Source: Konateibacter massiliensis (lineage in GTDB: Bacteria; Bacillota; Clostridia; Lachnospirales; Lachnospiraceae). From it: DNA of 64,000 nucleotides. Location of the stretch: positions 458,268-522,267 of the forward strand of contig NZ_LT860099.1 of assembly GCF_900184995.1 (NCBI RefSeq), given 5' to 3'. The translations under genes and the position numbers were made by a program. The notes beneath the pieces were generated by a model, which did not search any database, was not told the DNA's origin, and worked only from the letters and a program-made list of their open reading frames with translations. Positions 26,746 to 35,630 of this stretch are shown in pieces (within the stretch, counting starts at the first letter, position 1; every line of letters begins with the position of its first letter).

Positions 26746-26867
26746 AAGTCATTCTCCTTTGCATACACGTTCTGATTTTAGTATACCATATAATTCCGGC
26801 AAAAACTCGTTCGAATATTGTAATGGAATTTTAATGATTTCTAACAATAATTGTGATAATATTGTAA

Positions 26868-27128
26868 TATAATTTATCGGAAGAAAACCAAGCACGAACG
26901 GAGTGAGTATTTGGTTTTACCCGATAAATTAGCGACGAAACGAAGTTTTGGAGCATTATCAGAAGCGTTTTTCTTCTGATAATAAGTTTTATCGGAAGAA
27001 AACCAAGCACGAACGAAGTGAGTATTTGGTTTTACCCGATAAATTAGCGAGAAAACGAAGTTTTGGAGCATTATCAGAAGCATTTTTCTTCTGATAATAG
27101 GTTTTATCGGAAGAAAACCAAGCACGAA
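26868..27128 (+). repeat. 115-bp tandem repeat leader with hairpins
   Basis: Two full units of 115 bp (26873-26987 and 26988-27102, nearly identical) and the first 26 bases of a third (27103-27128) run into the ribosome site of the response-regulator gene. Each full unit contains two inverted repeats: TTATCGG-AAGAAAACCAA against TTGGTTTTAC-CCGATAA, and TTATCAGAAG against CTTCTGATAA with a T-rich loop. A TATAAT lies at 26868-26873, so a transcript from there would carry all hairpins. Frames on the minus strand here are repeat artefacts. Confidence 0.85.
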
Positions 27129-27140
27129 AGGTGGAAGAAA

Positions 27141-27842
27141 ATGTCAAACATTAATATTTTGGTAGTAGATGATGAAAAAGAAATTGCAGATTTAGTTGAA
27201 ATATATTTAGTAAGTGACGGATACAAGGTATTTAAGGCATATAGTGCGGAAGAAGGATTGCATCTGTTGGAGGAGAATAAGATTGAGCTTGTTCTTTTAG
27301 ACATTATGATGCCGGGAATGGACGGGCTTGAAATGTGCCGCTTGATTAGAGAGAAGAATAATATTCCGATTATTATGTTGAGCGCCAAATCTACGGATTT
27401 GGATAAAATATTAGGACTCAGCACCGGAGCGGACGATTATGTCGTAAAACCTTTTAATCCGCTTGAGCTGACAGCCAGAGTAAAATCCCAGCTAAGGCGT
27501 TACACTCAGTTAAATCCGAGCAAACCGGTTGAAATACTGGAGAGTGATATCACAATCAACGGATTACAGATTAACAGGGATAATCATATGGTGTCAATAT
27601 TTGGCGAGGAGATAAAGCTTACGCCGATTGAGTTTGATATCTTGTTTTTACTTGCTTCCAATCCGGGCAGGGTATTCAGCACGGATGAGATTTTTGAACG
27701 TGTGTGGAATGAAAAGGTATATGAGGCAAACAACACTGTTATGGTGCACATCCGAAGATTGAGAGGAAAGCTTCACGAGGATACGAGAAATAAGAAGATT
27801 ATTACAACCGTTTGGGGGGTAGGCTACAAAATTGAAAAGTAA
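27141..27842 (+). CDS. OmpR/PhoB-family response regulator
   Basis: Two-component DNA-binding regulator of 233 residues. ATG 27141 follows AGGTGG; the upstream frame from 27063 is inside the repeat. The receiver domain (1-115) has acidic VVDDEKE, the phospho-aspartate in LVLLDIMMPGMDGLEMC, the Thr/Ser position in IIMLSAKS and the lysine in DDYVVKPFNPLEL. The C-terminal winged helix (about 135-232) reads KLTPIEFDILFLLASNPGRVFSTDEIF and VHIRRLRGKL. It resembles VanR-like regulators of Clostridia. It overlaps its kinase gene by 11 bases. Confidence 0.92.
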   Translation: MSNINILVVDDEKEIADLVEIYLVSDGYKVFKAYSAEEGLHLLEENKIELVLLDIMMPGMDGLEMCRLIREKNNIPIIMLSAKSTDLDKILGLSTGADDYVVKPFNPLELTARVKSQLRRYTQLNPSKPVEILESDITINGLQINRDNHMVSIFGEEIKLTPIEFDILFLLASNPGRVFSTDEIFERVWNEKVYEANNTVMVHIRRLRGKLHEDTRNKKIITTVWGVGYKIEK

Positions 27843-28992
27843 TTTTTTGAATTCCTTTCGTAAAAAAATAATTGGATATACTATCGTGAGTGGTACGATT
27901 ACATTGGCGGTAGAGCTGTTTCTCATTATTGACATGAGAATGCTCGTTGATTTTTTGAGAACCCACGGCTATCGAAGCTATGCGGTCGGAAGAGATGGCA
28001 TTGTGCCTGAAATCCGCATCGGTATTTTGATTGTCTGCGGTGTTGTCGTTTTTTTGATGAGCTTTTTTATTATGATGAGCGATATGTTTTCTTATATCAA
28101 GGAAATTTCGGATGCCGTGGAGGAAATTTCCGACGGAAACCTCTATCTTACAATTGAAGAAAAGGGAAACGATGAATTCGAAAAACTGGCTGGAAATATC
28201 AACAAAATGACAAGGGAAGTGCTTGTCATCATGGATCGGGAGAGGGAGACGGAGAGAAGCAAAAATGAGCTTATCACAAGTGTGGCACATGACCTTAGAA
28301 CTCCTCTTACTTCCATTACCGGTTATTTAGAGCTGCTTCGGCGCAATCAGCAGTTGGATGAGGAGACAAGAGAAAAATATATTGAAATTGTCTACAACAA
28401 ATCAAAGCGTTTGGAAAATCTGATTTATGATCTGTTTGATTTCACAAAGCTAAATCACGGAAAGATTGCAATAAAGTTAGGTACAATTAATATTGTAAAA
28501 CTGATAGAGCAATTGCTGGATGAGTTTTATCCAAGCTTTCAGGAAAATAATCTGGAATACGAATTTGAAACGGAGCAAAAAGACTTTTTTATTGAGGCGG
28601 ACGGAGATTTGCTTGCCCGATTGTTTGATAATCTGATCAGCAATGCGATTAAATACGGCTCAGACGGAAAACTGATTAAGGTTCATGTCAAAGAGCGTGC
28701 AGATATGGTAAAAATCGAAGTGATAAATTACGGAAAAGTAATTCCGAGCAATGAGTTAGACAATGTGTTTAAGAAATTTTACCGGGTGGAGCAGTCACGT
28801 TCTGAAAATACAGGCGGAACAGGACTGGGGCTTGCTATTGCAAAGAATGTGGTCGAAATGCACAACGGAACCATTGAGGTGACAAGCAGTTTAAAAGGGA
28901 CATCTTTTGCTGTCTGTCTTCCGTTTCACTTAAATGGGCATGAAAGCTCACGATTTGCTTTATCACAGGAAAGTCCTTCGGATTTTCTGTGA
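27832..28992 (+). CDS. Membrane sensor histidine kinase
   Basis: Partner kinase of the preceding regulator, 386 residues. The start is TTG 27832 inside the end of the regulator gene, with GGGGGGT upstream; no ATG lies near. Two membrane helices (about 12-32 and 62-85) bracket a short, 30-residue extracytoplasmic loop, followed by a HAMP-like linker, the phospho-acceptor H box SVAHDLRTPLTSITGYL and N/G boxes (LFDNLISNAIKYG, GTGLGLAIAKNVVEMH). The short loop suggests sensing within the membrane or through a partner, as in VanS-like kinases. Confidence 0.9.
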   Translation: MKSNFLNSFRKKIIGYTIVSGTITLAVELFLIIDMRMLVDFLRTHGYRSYAVGRDGIVPEIRIGILIVCGVVVFLMSFFIMMSDMFSYIKEISDAVEEISDGNLYLTIEEKGNDEFEKLAGNINKMTREVLVIMDRERETERSKNELITSVAHDLRTPLTSITGYLELLRRNQQLDEETREKYIEIVYNKSKRLENLIYDLFDFTKLNHGKIAIKLGTINIVKLIEQLLDEFYPSFQENNLEYEFETEQKDFFIEADGDLLARLFDNLISNAIKYGSDGKLIKVHVKERADMVKIEVINYGKVIPSNELDNVFKKFYRVEQSRSENTGGTGLGLAIAKNVVEMHNGTIEVTSSLKGTSFAVCLPFHLNGHESSRFALSQESPSDFL

Positions 28993-29004
28993 TAGAACAA
29001 ATGG

Positions 29005-29083
29005 TATGCGCACCTCGCGGAGTGGAAGTAGTTGCTTTGCAACCCGCTCGGGCGCAAAGTGTAAGCAGAGCTCACACTTTTTT
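29005..29083 (+). repeat. Dispersed hairpin repeat, copy A (also terminator)
   Basis: Begins TATGCGCACCTCGCGGAGTG; the right arm ends CCGCTCGGGCGCAAA and pairs with the left arm. It then runs into a terminator-like hairpin (AAGTGT-AGC with GCT-ACACTT, then T6). It lies between the kinase gene and the exporter operon and would end the two-component transcript. Same family as 33105-33174, 34083-34160 and 46737-46769. Confidence 0.75.
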
Positions 29084-29113
29084 AAAATATGACATAAATG
29101 GAGAGGGTAGAGA

Positions 29114-31285
29114 ATGAAATACGCAAAGATAAACAGGAACATAAACAGGGCAGTTTTTTCTGCTTTCATATGTATTTTTTTGGCGGCGTACCCGGCTTTG
29201 CCGGCAAAGGCTGCGGACAACGTATCCATTGAGCTTACCTACGGCTATAACAGTATTGCAAAATCAGATTCAAACACGCCGATTACTATTTCAGTGACAA
29301 ATGAAGGAGAAGAAATCAAAGGAAGAGTGCAGGTTCTTCTTTATTCTCTCACCTCCTCCAATTCTCTTGTCGATACGGTGTTTTCCAACGGCTATAAGGA
29401 AAAAAATTATATGTATGAGGAGGAGGCAGATATTGCCGCCGGTACAATTAAGGATATTTCTATGGTCGTTCCTTTTATGAATCAGGTCAACCGATTGAAA
29501 GTTCTGCTTTATGATGAGTATAACAATGTGATTGCTTCCAAAGATATTATGATTGAGGTAGATAATTATTACTATTATATATACACGGGTATTTTGACGG
29601 ATGTAGAAGAGATAAGGAGCTATTTTGAAAACACGGCACTTTATCAGTATAATGATTATACCCTGCGGGCAGTTCTCTTAGAGGATGAAGATATTCCATC
29701 TAAAACATACGGGCTAGACACCTTTAATGTGCTTATCACAGATGATGAGCATTTAGACATGCTTACTAAGGAACAGCGGGAGGTCATCTACAATTGGATT
29801 AAAAACGGCGGTTATCTCGTGAATTTAAGCAAAACCGGCGTTCCTTCCGAGGTTTCATGGGAAAATCTGATACCGGATGCCCAGTTGAAAAAGATGAATT
29901 ATTCCTATCCAAGCTATTCAAACTGGTCAATTACCTATGCGCTGAGTAACGTGTTTATGGGAAAGCTGCCGAGTTTTGGCGTGTATGTAATTGTATTAAT
30001 TTTATATCTTATTTTAATTGGACCTTTTCTTTATATTGTTTTGAAAAAGCTGAACAAAAGGAAATATTTCTGGATGTGTGAGATTGCAGGCTCGCTTTTG
30101 TTTATGACGATTATTATCGCACTCGGAAGCAGTACGAGATTAAAGGCGCCGTTTATCAACTATTTTAAAATTGTTACATACAACGATAACACGGTAGATA
30201 ACAGCGTTTATTTTAATATCAGGGCACCTTATAACAACGGTTACAAACTCTATGTAGACAAAGATTACTCCATAAAGCCGCTCTATGATTATACCTATTA
30301 CAGTGATCCGAAAAAATCTGTGAAGGTCGAGAACTATAATGTCGGCATTACAAAGGGTGAGAATGAGAGCACGATAACGGTTCAAAATGATGTGGCTTTT
30401 ACAAAAGAGACCTTTTATGCAGAGAAAACAGAGCATATTGAAGGGGAAAGTCTTGTCAAAGTAGATATGAATGTGTTTGAGGATAAGGTGAGCGGAAGCG
30501 TTACAAACGGACTTGATTCTGTGATCGAAAATGCTGCGATCATTATATATAACAAGATTATTTTTCTGGATACGATTCCTGCTGGCTCGACAATCGACTT
30601 GGGAGAGATGAGTGTATATACCTACAATCCCAAATTTAAATACGGATTGACAAATGAAATTACGGGAGTCGAAATGGATAAAAAAGGCTTTATCAAGGAC
30701 GGCTATACGCTGCAAAACCAGAAGAAAGCAATCCTGGATTTTTATTTGGAAAAGAATTTTGGCGTATATACGAAATGTGCTTATTTAATCGGCTTTACAG
30801 CCGATCGAAATCAATTGGATATACAGCTTGATTCCTCCTATGATGCTTACGGCATGACGATGGTGGAGGTTCCGGTCAAGATAAATTATACAAGTGACGG
30901 ATATCTTTATACGACCTATGTCCCGATTAAAAACGAGGAATACAGCTCCTCCGGCGATATCATGTACACGGATGAAATGATATTGACCTACAATCTTGGA
31001 AGGGATTTATCCGATATCAGTCTTTATTTCCATGATTTAAGCTATTATGATGAAGAGTATTACAAGAATTTTACGGGAAACGTATACTTTTATAATAGAA
31101 ACAGCGGTCTGTATGACCCGTTTGAGCTATCGGAAAAAAAGCTTACGGAGAGTGAATTAAAGCCTTATTTAAATGAAGGAAATGAAATTATCATCAAATA
31201 CGTGGAGCCGTTTGACAAAGAAGGAAAACAAGCATTGCTGCCTTCCTTATCCACGACAGGGAGGGTAAATAATGCTAAAAATTGA
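29114..31285 (+). CDS. Secreted/membrane protein of the ABC-2 exporter operon, unknown function
   Basis: A 723-residue protein I do not recognise by name. It has a signal peptide ending near PAKAA (residue 34), an extracytoplasmic domain with repeated aromatic-rich beta segments, a segment FNVLITDDEHLDMLTKEQREVIYNWIKNGGYLVNL near 190-225 that resembles the amidotransferase-like fold seen in exporter accessory proteins, two membrane helices (about 290-315 and 322-340) and a second long external domain. It overlaps the ATPase gene by 14 bases, so it surely belongs to the transporter. It may be a substrate-handling or envelope component. Confidence 0.7.
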   Translation: MKYAKINRNINRAVFSAFICIFLAAYPALPAKAADNVSIELTYGYNSIAKSDSNTPITISVTNEGEEIKGRVQVLLYSLTSSNSLVDTVFSNGYKEKNYMYEEEADIAAGTIKDISMVVPFMNQVNRLKVLLYDEYNNVIASKDIMIEVDNYYYYIYTGILTDVEEIRSYFENTALYQYNDYTLRAVLLEDEDIPSKTYGLDTFNVLITDDEHLDMLTKEQREVIYNWIKNGGYLVNLSKTGVPSEVSWENLIPDAQLKKMNYSYPSYSNWSITYALSNVFMGKLPSFGVYVIVLILYLILIGPFLYIVLKKLNKRKYFWMCEIAGSLLFMTIIIALGSSTRLKAPFINYFKIVTYNDNTVDNSVYFNIRAPYNNGYKLYVDKDYSIKPLYDYTYYSDPKKSVKVENYNVGITKGENESTITVQNDVAFTKETFYAEKTEHIEGESLVKVDMNVFEDKVSGSVTNGLDSVIENAAIIIYNKIIFLDTIPAGSTIDLGEMSVYTYNPKFKYGLTNEITGVEMDKKGFIKDGYTLQNQKKAILDFYLEKNFGVYTKCAYLIGFTADRNQLDIQLDSSYDAYGMTMVEVPVKINYTSDGYLYTTYVPIKNEEYSSSGDIMYTDEMILTYNLGRDLSDISLYFHDLSYYDEEYYKNFTGNVYFYNRNSGLYDPFELSEKKLTESELKPYLNEGNEIIIKYVEPFDKEGKQALLPSLSTTGRVNNAKN

Positions 31286-32204
31286 AAATCTCTCAAAATC
31301 CTACGGAAAATTTAAGGCGGTGGAAGACTTTAACCTTTCCATAAACGAAGGGGAAATCTACGGTTTTGTAGGTCCAAACGGAGCCGGAAAGACAACGATT
31401 ATGAAGATTATGTCAGGTCTTTTGGCGGCGGACTCCGGTACGATTACCTTTGGAGAAGAAAACATTCTTAAAGATACGACAAAGCTGAAAAAGACAATCG
31501 GCTACATGCCGGATTTCTTTGGGGTCTATGACAACTTGACCGTGATGGAATATCTTCAGTTTTACAGCTCTGCCTATGGAATAACGGATGATGTTGCGAT
31601 TGCAAGGGCAAAAGAGCTTTTGGAACTCGTAGATTTGCAGGAAAAGGCGGATGATTACGTGGACGGATTGTCAAGGGGAATGAAGCAGAGACTTTGCCTT
31701 GCCCGTACACTCGTGCATAATCCGGATATACTAATCCTGGATGAGCCGGCTTCCGGACTGGACCCGCATACGAGACATCAGCTTAAATTTATACTGAAGC
31801 ACTTGAGTGAGACCGGAAAAACAATTATTATCAGCTCCCATATTCTGACGGAGCTGTCAGAGATGTGCCAGAGCATCTGTATCATGGAGAAGGGCAAGGC
31901 GATCATGAGCGGGAATATTGAAGAAATTTTATTCCAGGTGGATTCCTCCAACCCGCTTTTGATACATGTGATAAGCGATATCAATGAGGCAGTTGCCATT
32001 TTAAAGAAAAACAAATATGTGCGAACTGTATCGGTTGACGGTAACAATATTATGTTAACTTTTATCGGAAGAAAAGAAGATGAAGCAAAGCTTTTGAAGG
32101 ATTTGATTGAACACAATGTACTTGTCGTAGCATTTCGAAGGGAACAGAGTAATCTGGAATCCTTGTTTTTGAAAATTATTGAAAAAGGAAGTGATTTTGA
32201 GTGA
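31272..32204 (+). CDS. ABC transporter ATP-binding protein
   Basis: Cytosolic ATPase of an ABC-2-type exporter, 310 residues: Walker A GPNGAGKTTIMK, signature LSRGMKQRLCLARTLVHNP, Walker B ILILDEPASGLDPHTR and the switch histidine in IIISSHILTELSEM. The C-terminal 90 residues form a domain typical of exporter ATPases of the CcmA/NatA kind. It overlaps both neighbours, in order accessory protein-ATPase-permease. Confidence 0.92.
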   Translation: MLKIENLSKSYGKFKAVEDFNLSINEGEIYGFVGPNGAGKTTIMKIMSGLLAADSGTITFGEENILKDTTKLKKTIGYMPDFFGVYDNLTVMEYLQFYSSAYGITDDVAIARAKELLELVDLQEKADDYVDGLSRGMKQRLCLARTLVHNPDILILDEPASGLDPHTRHQLKFILKHLSETGKTIIISSHILTELSEMCQSICIMEKGKAIMSGNIEEILFQVDSSNPLLIHVISDINEAVAILKKNKYVRTVSVDGNNIMLTFIGRKEDEAKLLKDLIEHNVLVVAFRREQSNLESLFLKIIEKGSDFE

Positions 32205-33094
32205 AATTGAATCCGGTTTTTGAAAAAGAACTTCGCATGTTTGAGAGAACAATTAAATTATCTTGGGTTATACTGGTGTATAATTTAATTCTTGCGGTTG
32301 TCGCGATGATAATCTTTTATGAAATGCTATATACATCCGGTTATACAGGTTCTGTCGAATACACAAATATGATTCAGATTTATATCATTATGGCATATAT
32401 TCAGTTTGGAATGCTGCTACTTATTATTCCGGGGCTGACTGCCGGTGCAATTTCCGGTGAACGGGAGAGGCAGACACTTGATATTTTGCTCTCCACGCAG
32501 ATGAAGCCCTGGCAGATTATTGTGGGAAAATTGCAAAGTTCCTTAAGTATTGTACTTTTGCTTGCATTTACAAGTCTGCCTGTTGTATCGATTGTGTTTG
32601 TGTTTGGCGGTATCAAGCTGGTGGATTTGGGGATTTTGATTGTGCTTCTTTTGGTGGAGGCGATTTTTATAGGAACGGTAGGGCTGCTTTATTCAGCTTT
32701 GTTTAAAAAAACGACAACGGCGACCGTCATGACCTACGGAACACTTATTTTTATGTTTATCGGAACATACCTTGCCGTGCAGGGTTATTATTCCATTGAG
32801 CAGGCGAGAAACTTAGGCGTGGAAGGTGCTGTATCAGACATTCAGGGGTTCGTTTATATTTTACTGATCAATCCGGTTGTTACATTCTCCGGTTTAATCA
32901 GCGGACAGGCAGGCAATGCGGACGGAATTTTGTCCATCTGCAATAAGTTTGGAAATTATGATAATGATTTGATTGTAAAATACTGGATTGGAATCAGCAT
33001 GGTAATTCAGCTTGTGCTATCCGGTCTGTTCATCGCAATAGCGCAAGCCAAAATTAATCCGTTGAGAGAGCATAAGATTTTTAAAAAAATATAA
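32201..33094 (+). CDS. ABC-2 type transporter permease
   Basis: Integral membrane partner of the preceding ATPase, 297 residues with about six hydrophobic helices. GTG 32201 overlaps the ATPase stop by four bases and follows AAAAGGAAG. The segment AGAISGERERQTLDILLSTQMKPWQIIVGKL is the ABC-2 permease signature. Substrate is unknown; the nearby two-component system suggests a link to envelope stress or peptide export. Confidence 0.9.
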   Translation: MKLNPVFEKELRMFERTIKLSWVILVYNLILAVVAMIIFYEMLYTSGYTGSVEYTNMIQIYIIMAYIQFGMLLLIIPGLTAGAISGERERQTLDILLSTQMKPWQIIVGKLQSSLSIVLLLAFTSLPVVSIVFVFGGIKLVDLGILIVLLLVEAIFIGTVGLLYSALFKKTTTATVMTYGTLIFMFIGTYLAVQGYYSIEQARNLGVEGAVSDIQGFVYILLINPVVTFSGLISGQAGNADGILSICNKFGNYDNDLIVKYWIGISMVIQLVLSGLFIAIAQAKINPLREHKIFKKI

Positions 33095-33104
33095 GGTGAG
33101 CATC

Positions 33105-33174
33105 TTGGCACAAAGTGCCTTTTGCGCCGAATGCAGCCACGCAGTGACATCTTCCGCTTGCATTCGTGCGCATG
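33105..33174 (-). repeat. Dispersed hairpin repeat, copy C
   Basis: Read on the minus strand it begins ATGCGCACGAATGCAAGCGG and ends TGCATTCGGCGCAAA, then GGCAC-TTT-GTGCC. The arms GCGC-CGAATGCA and TGCATTCG-GCGC pair perfectly apart from one bulged A. In copies A and B other bases occupy the arms but the pairing is kept, which argues for a conserved structure. Confidence 0.7.
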
Positions 33175-33178
33175 ATAT

Positions 33179-33222
33179 TCTACTATGATAGGAAATTACT
33201 TCGAATTTCCTATCATAGTAGA
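33179..33222. terminator. Long hairpin between convergent genes
   Basis: A perfect 19-bp stem from TCTACTATGATAGGAAATT (33179-33197) and its complement (33204-33222). It covers the stop of the minus-strand PHP gene and follows the ABC permease. T tracts are weak on both sides, so it may act as a bidirectional terminator or as a 3'-end stabiliser. A shorter relative (ATAGGAAAGTT...AACTTCCCTAT) follows the gene that ends at 41003. Confidence 0.6.
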
Positions 33223-34049
33223 GAAAAGGGAAATAAAAGGGAAGATGGAATGCGCAGATTTCCCTTTCCGACGCCAAGGTCTATGTCAGGCTTGTTGCTG
33301 CCGTGAAAATCAGAGCCTCCCGTGACCTTTAAATTATATTTTTTTGCAAGGGAGAGCATGTTTTTTTCATCGTCGTCTTTGTTTAAGGAATAGATGGCCT
33401 CTATTCCTACAAGTCCTGCCTTTTTGAGAAAAATAATCAATTCCTCCAGCTCCTCCATTGAAAAACGGTACAGAAGAGGATGGGCAAGAACAGAAATACC
33501 CTTAGCGTTTGATATAATTTCAAGCGCTTTTTCCGGCGGAATTTTTACCTTCGGAATATAACAGCAGCAGCCCTTGTTTAAATATTTTTCGAACCCCTCA
33601 CTCAAGGAAGAAATATAGCCCTTATCAAATAAATATCGGGCAAAATGTGCTCTTGTGATTACCGTATCGCCGAATTTTTCCTCCATTCTTTTTAGAGAAA
33701 TGTCAAAACCTTGCAGAAAAAGCAGCTCACACATCTTTTCATTTCGCTGTTTTCTCAGATTGTTTAGCTCATTTAGTTGATTTATAAGAGCTTCGCTAGT
33801 ATAATCAATAAATAGTCCTAAAATATGAACATCGCGTCCCTTGTAGGAGGTTGACAGCTCTACGCCGGGAATTACCTGAAGTTTTGAGCCTGCCGCGGCA
33901 TCAATGGCTTCTTTGACACCGGCAACGGTATCGTGGTCTGTCAGCGCGAAGGCGGATAATTGTTTTTTTGTGGCATAGTCCACCAGCTCTTTTGGCGTAT
34001 AGGTGCCGTCAGAAGCGTTAGAATGGACATGCAAATCAATATATGACAT
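33213..34049 (-). CDS. PHP-domain phosphoesterase (TrpH/RNase AM-like)
   Basis: Metal-dependent phosphoesterase; related E. coli protein trims 5' ends of RNA and hydrolyses 3',5'-nucleotide bisphosphates. ATG 34049 gives 278 residues starting SYIDLHVHSNASDGTYTP, with metal-binding HVH and later FALTDHDT, VIPGVELST, VHILGLFID, ISVLAHPLLY and VTGGSDFHGSNKPDIDLG. An in-frame ATG at 34067 is possible but has no ribosome site. Confidence 0.88.
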   Translation of the reverse strand: MSYIDLHVHSNASDGTYTPKELVDYATKKQLSAFALTDHDTVAGVKEAIDAAAGSKLQVIPGVELSTSYKGRDVHILGLFIDYTSEALINQLNELNNLRKQRNEKMCELLFLQGFDISLKRMEEKFGDTVITRAHFARYLFDKGYISSLSEGFEKYLNKGCCCYIPKVKIPPEKALEIISNAKGISVLAHPLLYRFSMEELEELIIFLKKAGLVGIEAIYSLNKDDDEKNMLSLAKKYNLKVTGGSDFHGSNKPDIDLGVGKGNLRIPSSLLFPFSLL

Positions 34050-34082
34050 AAAAATGATTCCTTTCATTATGGATTATATTTT

Positions 34083-34160
34083 TATGCGTACCTCGCAGAG
34101 TGGAAGTTGTTGCTTCCGGGCTCGCTCGGGCGCAAAAAGTGAGCAACGCTCACATTTTTT
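34083..34160 (+). repeat. Dispersed hairpin repeat, copy B
   Basis: Begins TATGCGTACCTCGCAGAGTG, right arm GCTCGCTCGGGCGCAAA, then GTGAGC-AAC-GCTCAC followed by T6. It points along the plus strand, but no plus-strand gene ends before it, so it is not simply the terminator of a neighbour. Close match to copy A (29005-29083). Confidence 0.75.
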
Positions 34161-34208
34161 ACTACAATTAGATTATAACACGATAAAATACAAAAAACTT
34201 TATGGAAA

Positions 34209-34226
34209 TTGTTAGAATAATAACAA
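34209..34226. promoter_or_regulatory. Predicted Rex operator upstream of rex
   Basis: TTGTTAG-AATA-ATAACAA matches 16 of 18 positions of the clostridial Rex consensus TTGTTAA-N4-TTAACAA; the two differences are symmetric. It ends four bases before the -35 box of the rex promoter, as expected for autoregulation by the NAD(H)-sensing repressor. Confidence 0.75.
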
Positions 34227-34230
34227 AAGA

Positions 34231-34259
34231 TTGACATCTTTTTATCACTTCTATATAAT
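34231..34259 (+). promoter_or_regulatory. Promoter of rex
   Basis: TTGACA (34231-34236), 17 bases, TATAAT (34254-34259): a perfect vegetative consensus, 40 bases ahead of the rex GTG. Confidence 0.85.
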
Positions 34260-34298
34260 AAAAGTATGTTTGTATATGTTAGATAGGAGGAAGAACCC

Positions 34299-34949
34299 GT
34301 GGAAGAAAAAGAGATTTCAAAAGCGGTCATTAAAAGATTGCCTAGATATTACAGATATTTGGGTGAACTATTAGAAAGCGGAGTGGAGAGAATATCTTCG
34401 AATGAATTAAGTTCAAAGATGAAGGTTACGGCTTCACAGATAAGACAGGATTTAAATAATTTTGGTGGCTTTGGCCAGCAAGGCTATGGATATAATGTAA
34501 AGCACCTTCATACGGAGATTGGTAAAATCTTAGGCGTGGATAAAAACCACAATGTCATCATCATCGGTGCAGGTAATTTAGGACAGGCGATTGCCAATTA
34601 CGGCGCATTCGAGAAGAGAGGTTTTATCATCAAGGGCATCTTTGATGTAAATCCAAGACTTCAGGGCGTTACGGTGAGAGGCATTGAAATACGTATGGTT
34701 GATGAGCTGGAGCAGTTTGTCAAGGAAAATGATATTCAGATAGCTGCCCTCACTATCCCGAAGATGAAGGCTCCGGAGATGGCTGAACTGTTAGTAAAAT
34801 GCGGAGTGAAGGCTATTTGGAATTTTGCACATACCGACTTAAATCTTCCTGAAGATGTGCTGATTGAGAATGTACATTTGTCAGAGAGTTTGATGAGACT
34901 GTCTTATAACATCACCCGTTATGAGAAGGAGCATCCAAACGGTAAATAG
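34299..34949 (+). CDS. rex: Redox-sensing transcriptional repressor Rex
   Basis: Dimeric repressor that binds DNA when NAD+/NADH is high and releases it with NADH; it controls fermentation and electron-transfer genes. GTG 34299 follows TAGGAGG. The N-terminal winged helix (1-80) shows VIKRLPRYYRYLGELLESGVERISS and the recognition part KVTASQIRQDLNNFGGFGQQGYGY; the Rossmann domain has VIIIGAGNLGQAIANY and a C-terminal swapped helix LSYNITRYEK. 216 residues is normal. A second predicted Rex site lies at 55439-55456 before nfnA. Confidence 0.95.
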   Translation: MEEKEISKAVIKRLPRYYRYLGELLESGVERISSNELSSKMKVTASQIRQDLNNFGGFGQQGYGYNVKHLHTEIGKILGVDKNHNVIIIGAGNLGQAIANYGAFEKRGFIIKGIFDVNPRLQGVTVRGIEIRMVDELEQFVKENDIQIAALTIPKMKAPEMAELLVKCGVKAIWNFAHTDLNLPEDVLIENVHLSESLMRLSYNITRYEKEHPNGK

Positions 34950-35000
34950 GCAAGAAAACCGTTTTGTTTAACATCAGATAAAGAAGTGAGGATATTTGGA

Positions 35001-35630
35001 GTGAAGGATAGGGAGAGAAACTTAGAGAAATTTGAGGAGGCCTTGAAGGGTAAAAAAGTACCTCTTGTCACATTGGATAATAAATGGTACGAGCTATTCG
35101 ACAAGGAGTTGAGAACCTTCACAATGACAAGCTTGGAGAAAAAGTTAAATAAACTGATTCGGCGTCAGGGACAGCTTTATAATGAGCTCAAGGAAATGGA
35201 AAGCGCCAAAAAAACCTTGATGGATAAAATATTGGAAAATATGGATCCGAATGAGGACGAGAGTATCAGTGATTTAAAAAACAAAAAGCTAGATGCAAGC
35301 CAGAAGCTGATTAAAGATTTAAATAACAAAATAACAAGCGGTGAACAAGAACTGGAACAACTGCCCATTGAAATTGATATGGTGAACCGGACACTTTTAA
35401 TAGAAGGAATGAGAGTTTGCTACAATGCGATGAAGGAAGATAAAAAGCACATTGAAGCAATTGATGCATGGATAGAGGATGTTCGGGAAAAGCTAAAAGA
35501 AAATGTGGGAATGAAGCAGGATATCAAGGATGAAATAAATCGAATCTATTCTTATATGCATGACATTTTAGGCTTTGAGGTTTTGAATGTTTTTGATTTA
35601 TATCACGAAGAGGCTCCGACAGAAGAATGA
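35001..35630 (+). CDS. Coiled-coil protein of unknown function
   Basis: About 209 residues, not recognised. GTG 35001 is preferred because GAGGA lies eight bases upstream; GTG 34986 would add five residues. The N-terminus reads KKVPLVTLDNKWYELF; from residue 45 to about 190 the chain is highly charged with heptad-like leucine spacing (LEKKLNKLIRRQGQLYNELKEME), so a long coiled coil is expected. No signal peptide or membrane segment. It overlaps acpS by four bases (ATGA). Confidence 0.75.
   Translation: MKDRERNLEKFEEALKGKKVPLVTLDNKWYELFDKELRTFTMTSLEKKLNKLIRRQGQLYNELKEMESAKKTLMDKILENMDPNEDESISDLKNKKLDASQKLIKDLNNKITSGEQELEQLPIEIDMVNRTLLIEGMRVCYNAMKEDKKHIEAIDAWIEDVREKLKENVGMKQDIKDEINRIYSYMHDILGFEVLNVFDLYHEEAPTEE

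Noticed and set aside
26874..27125. Minus-strand frame through the 115-bp repeats with a repeated peptide ending CLVFFR
   Set aside because: It exists because the DNA repeat length and hairpins leave no stops; no ribosome site, and it overlaps the regulator leader.
30140..30715. 191-codon minus-strand frame inside the exporter accessory gene
   Set aside because: Antisense shadow; rich in Ile/Arg/His as expected from the complement, with no motif.
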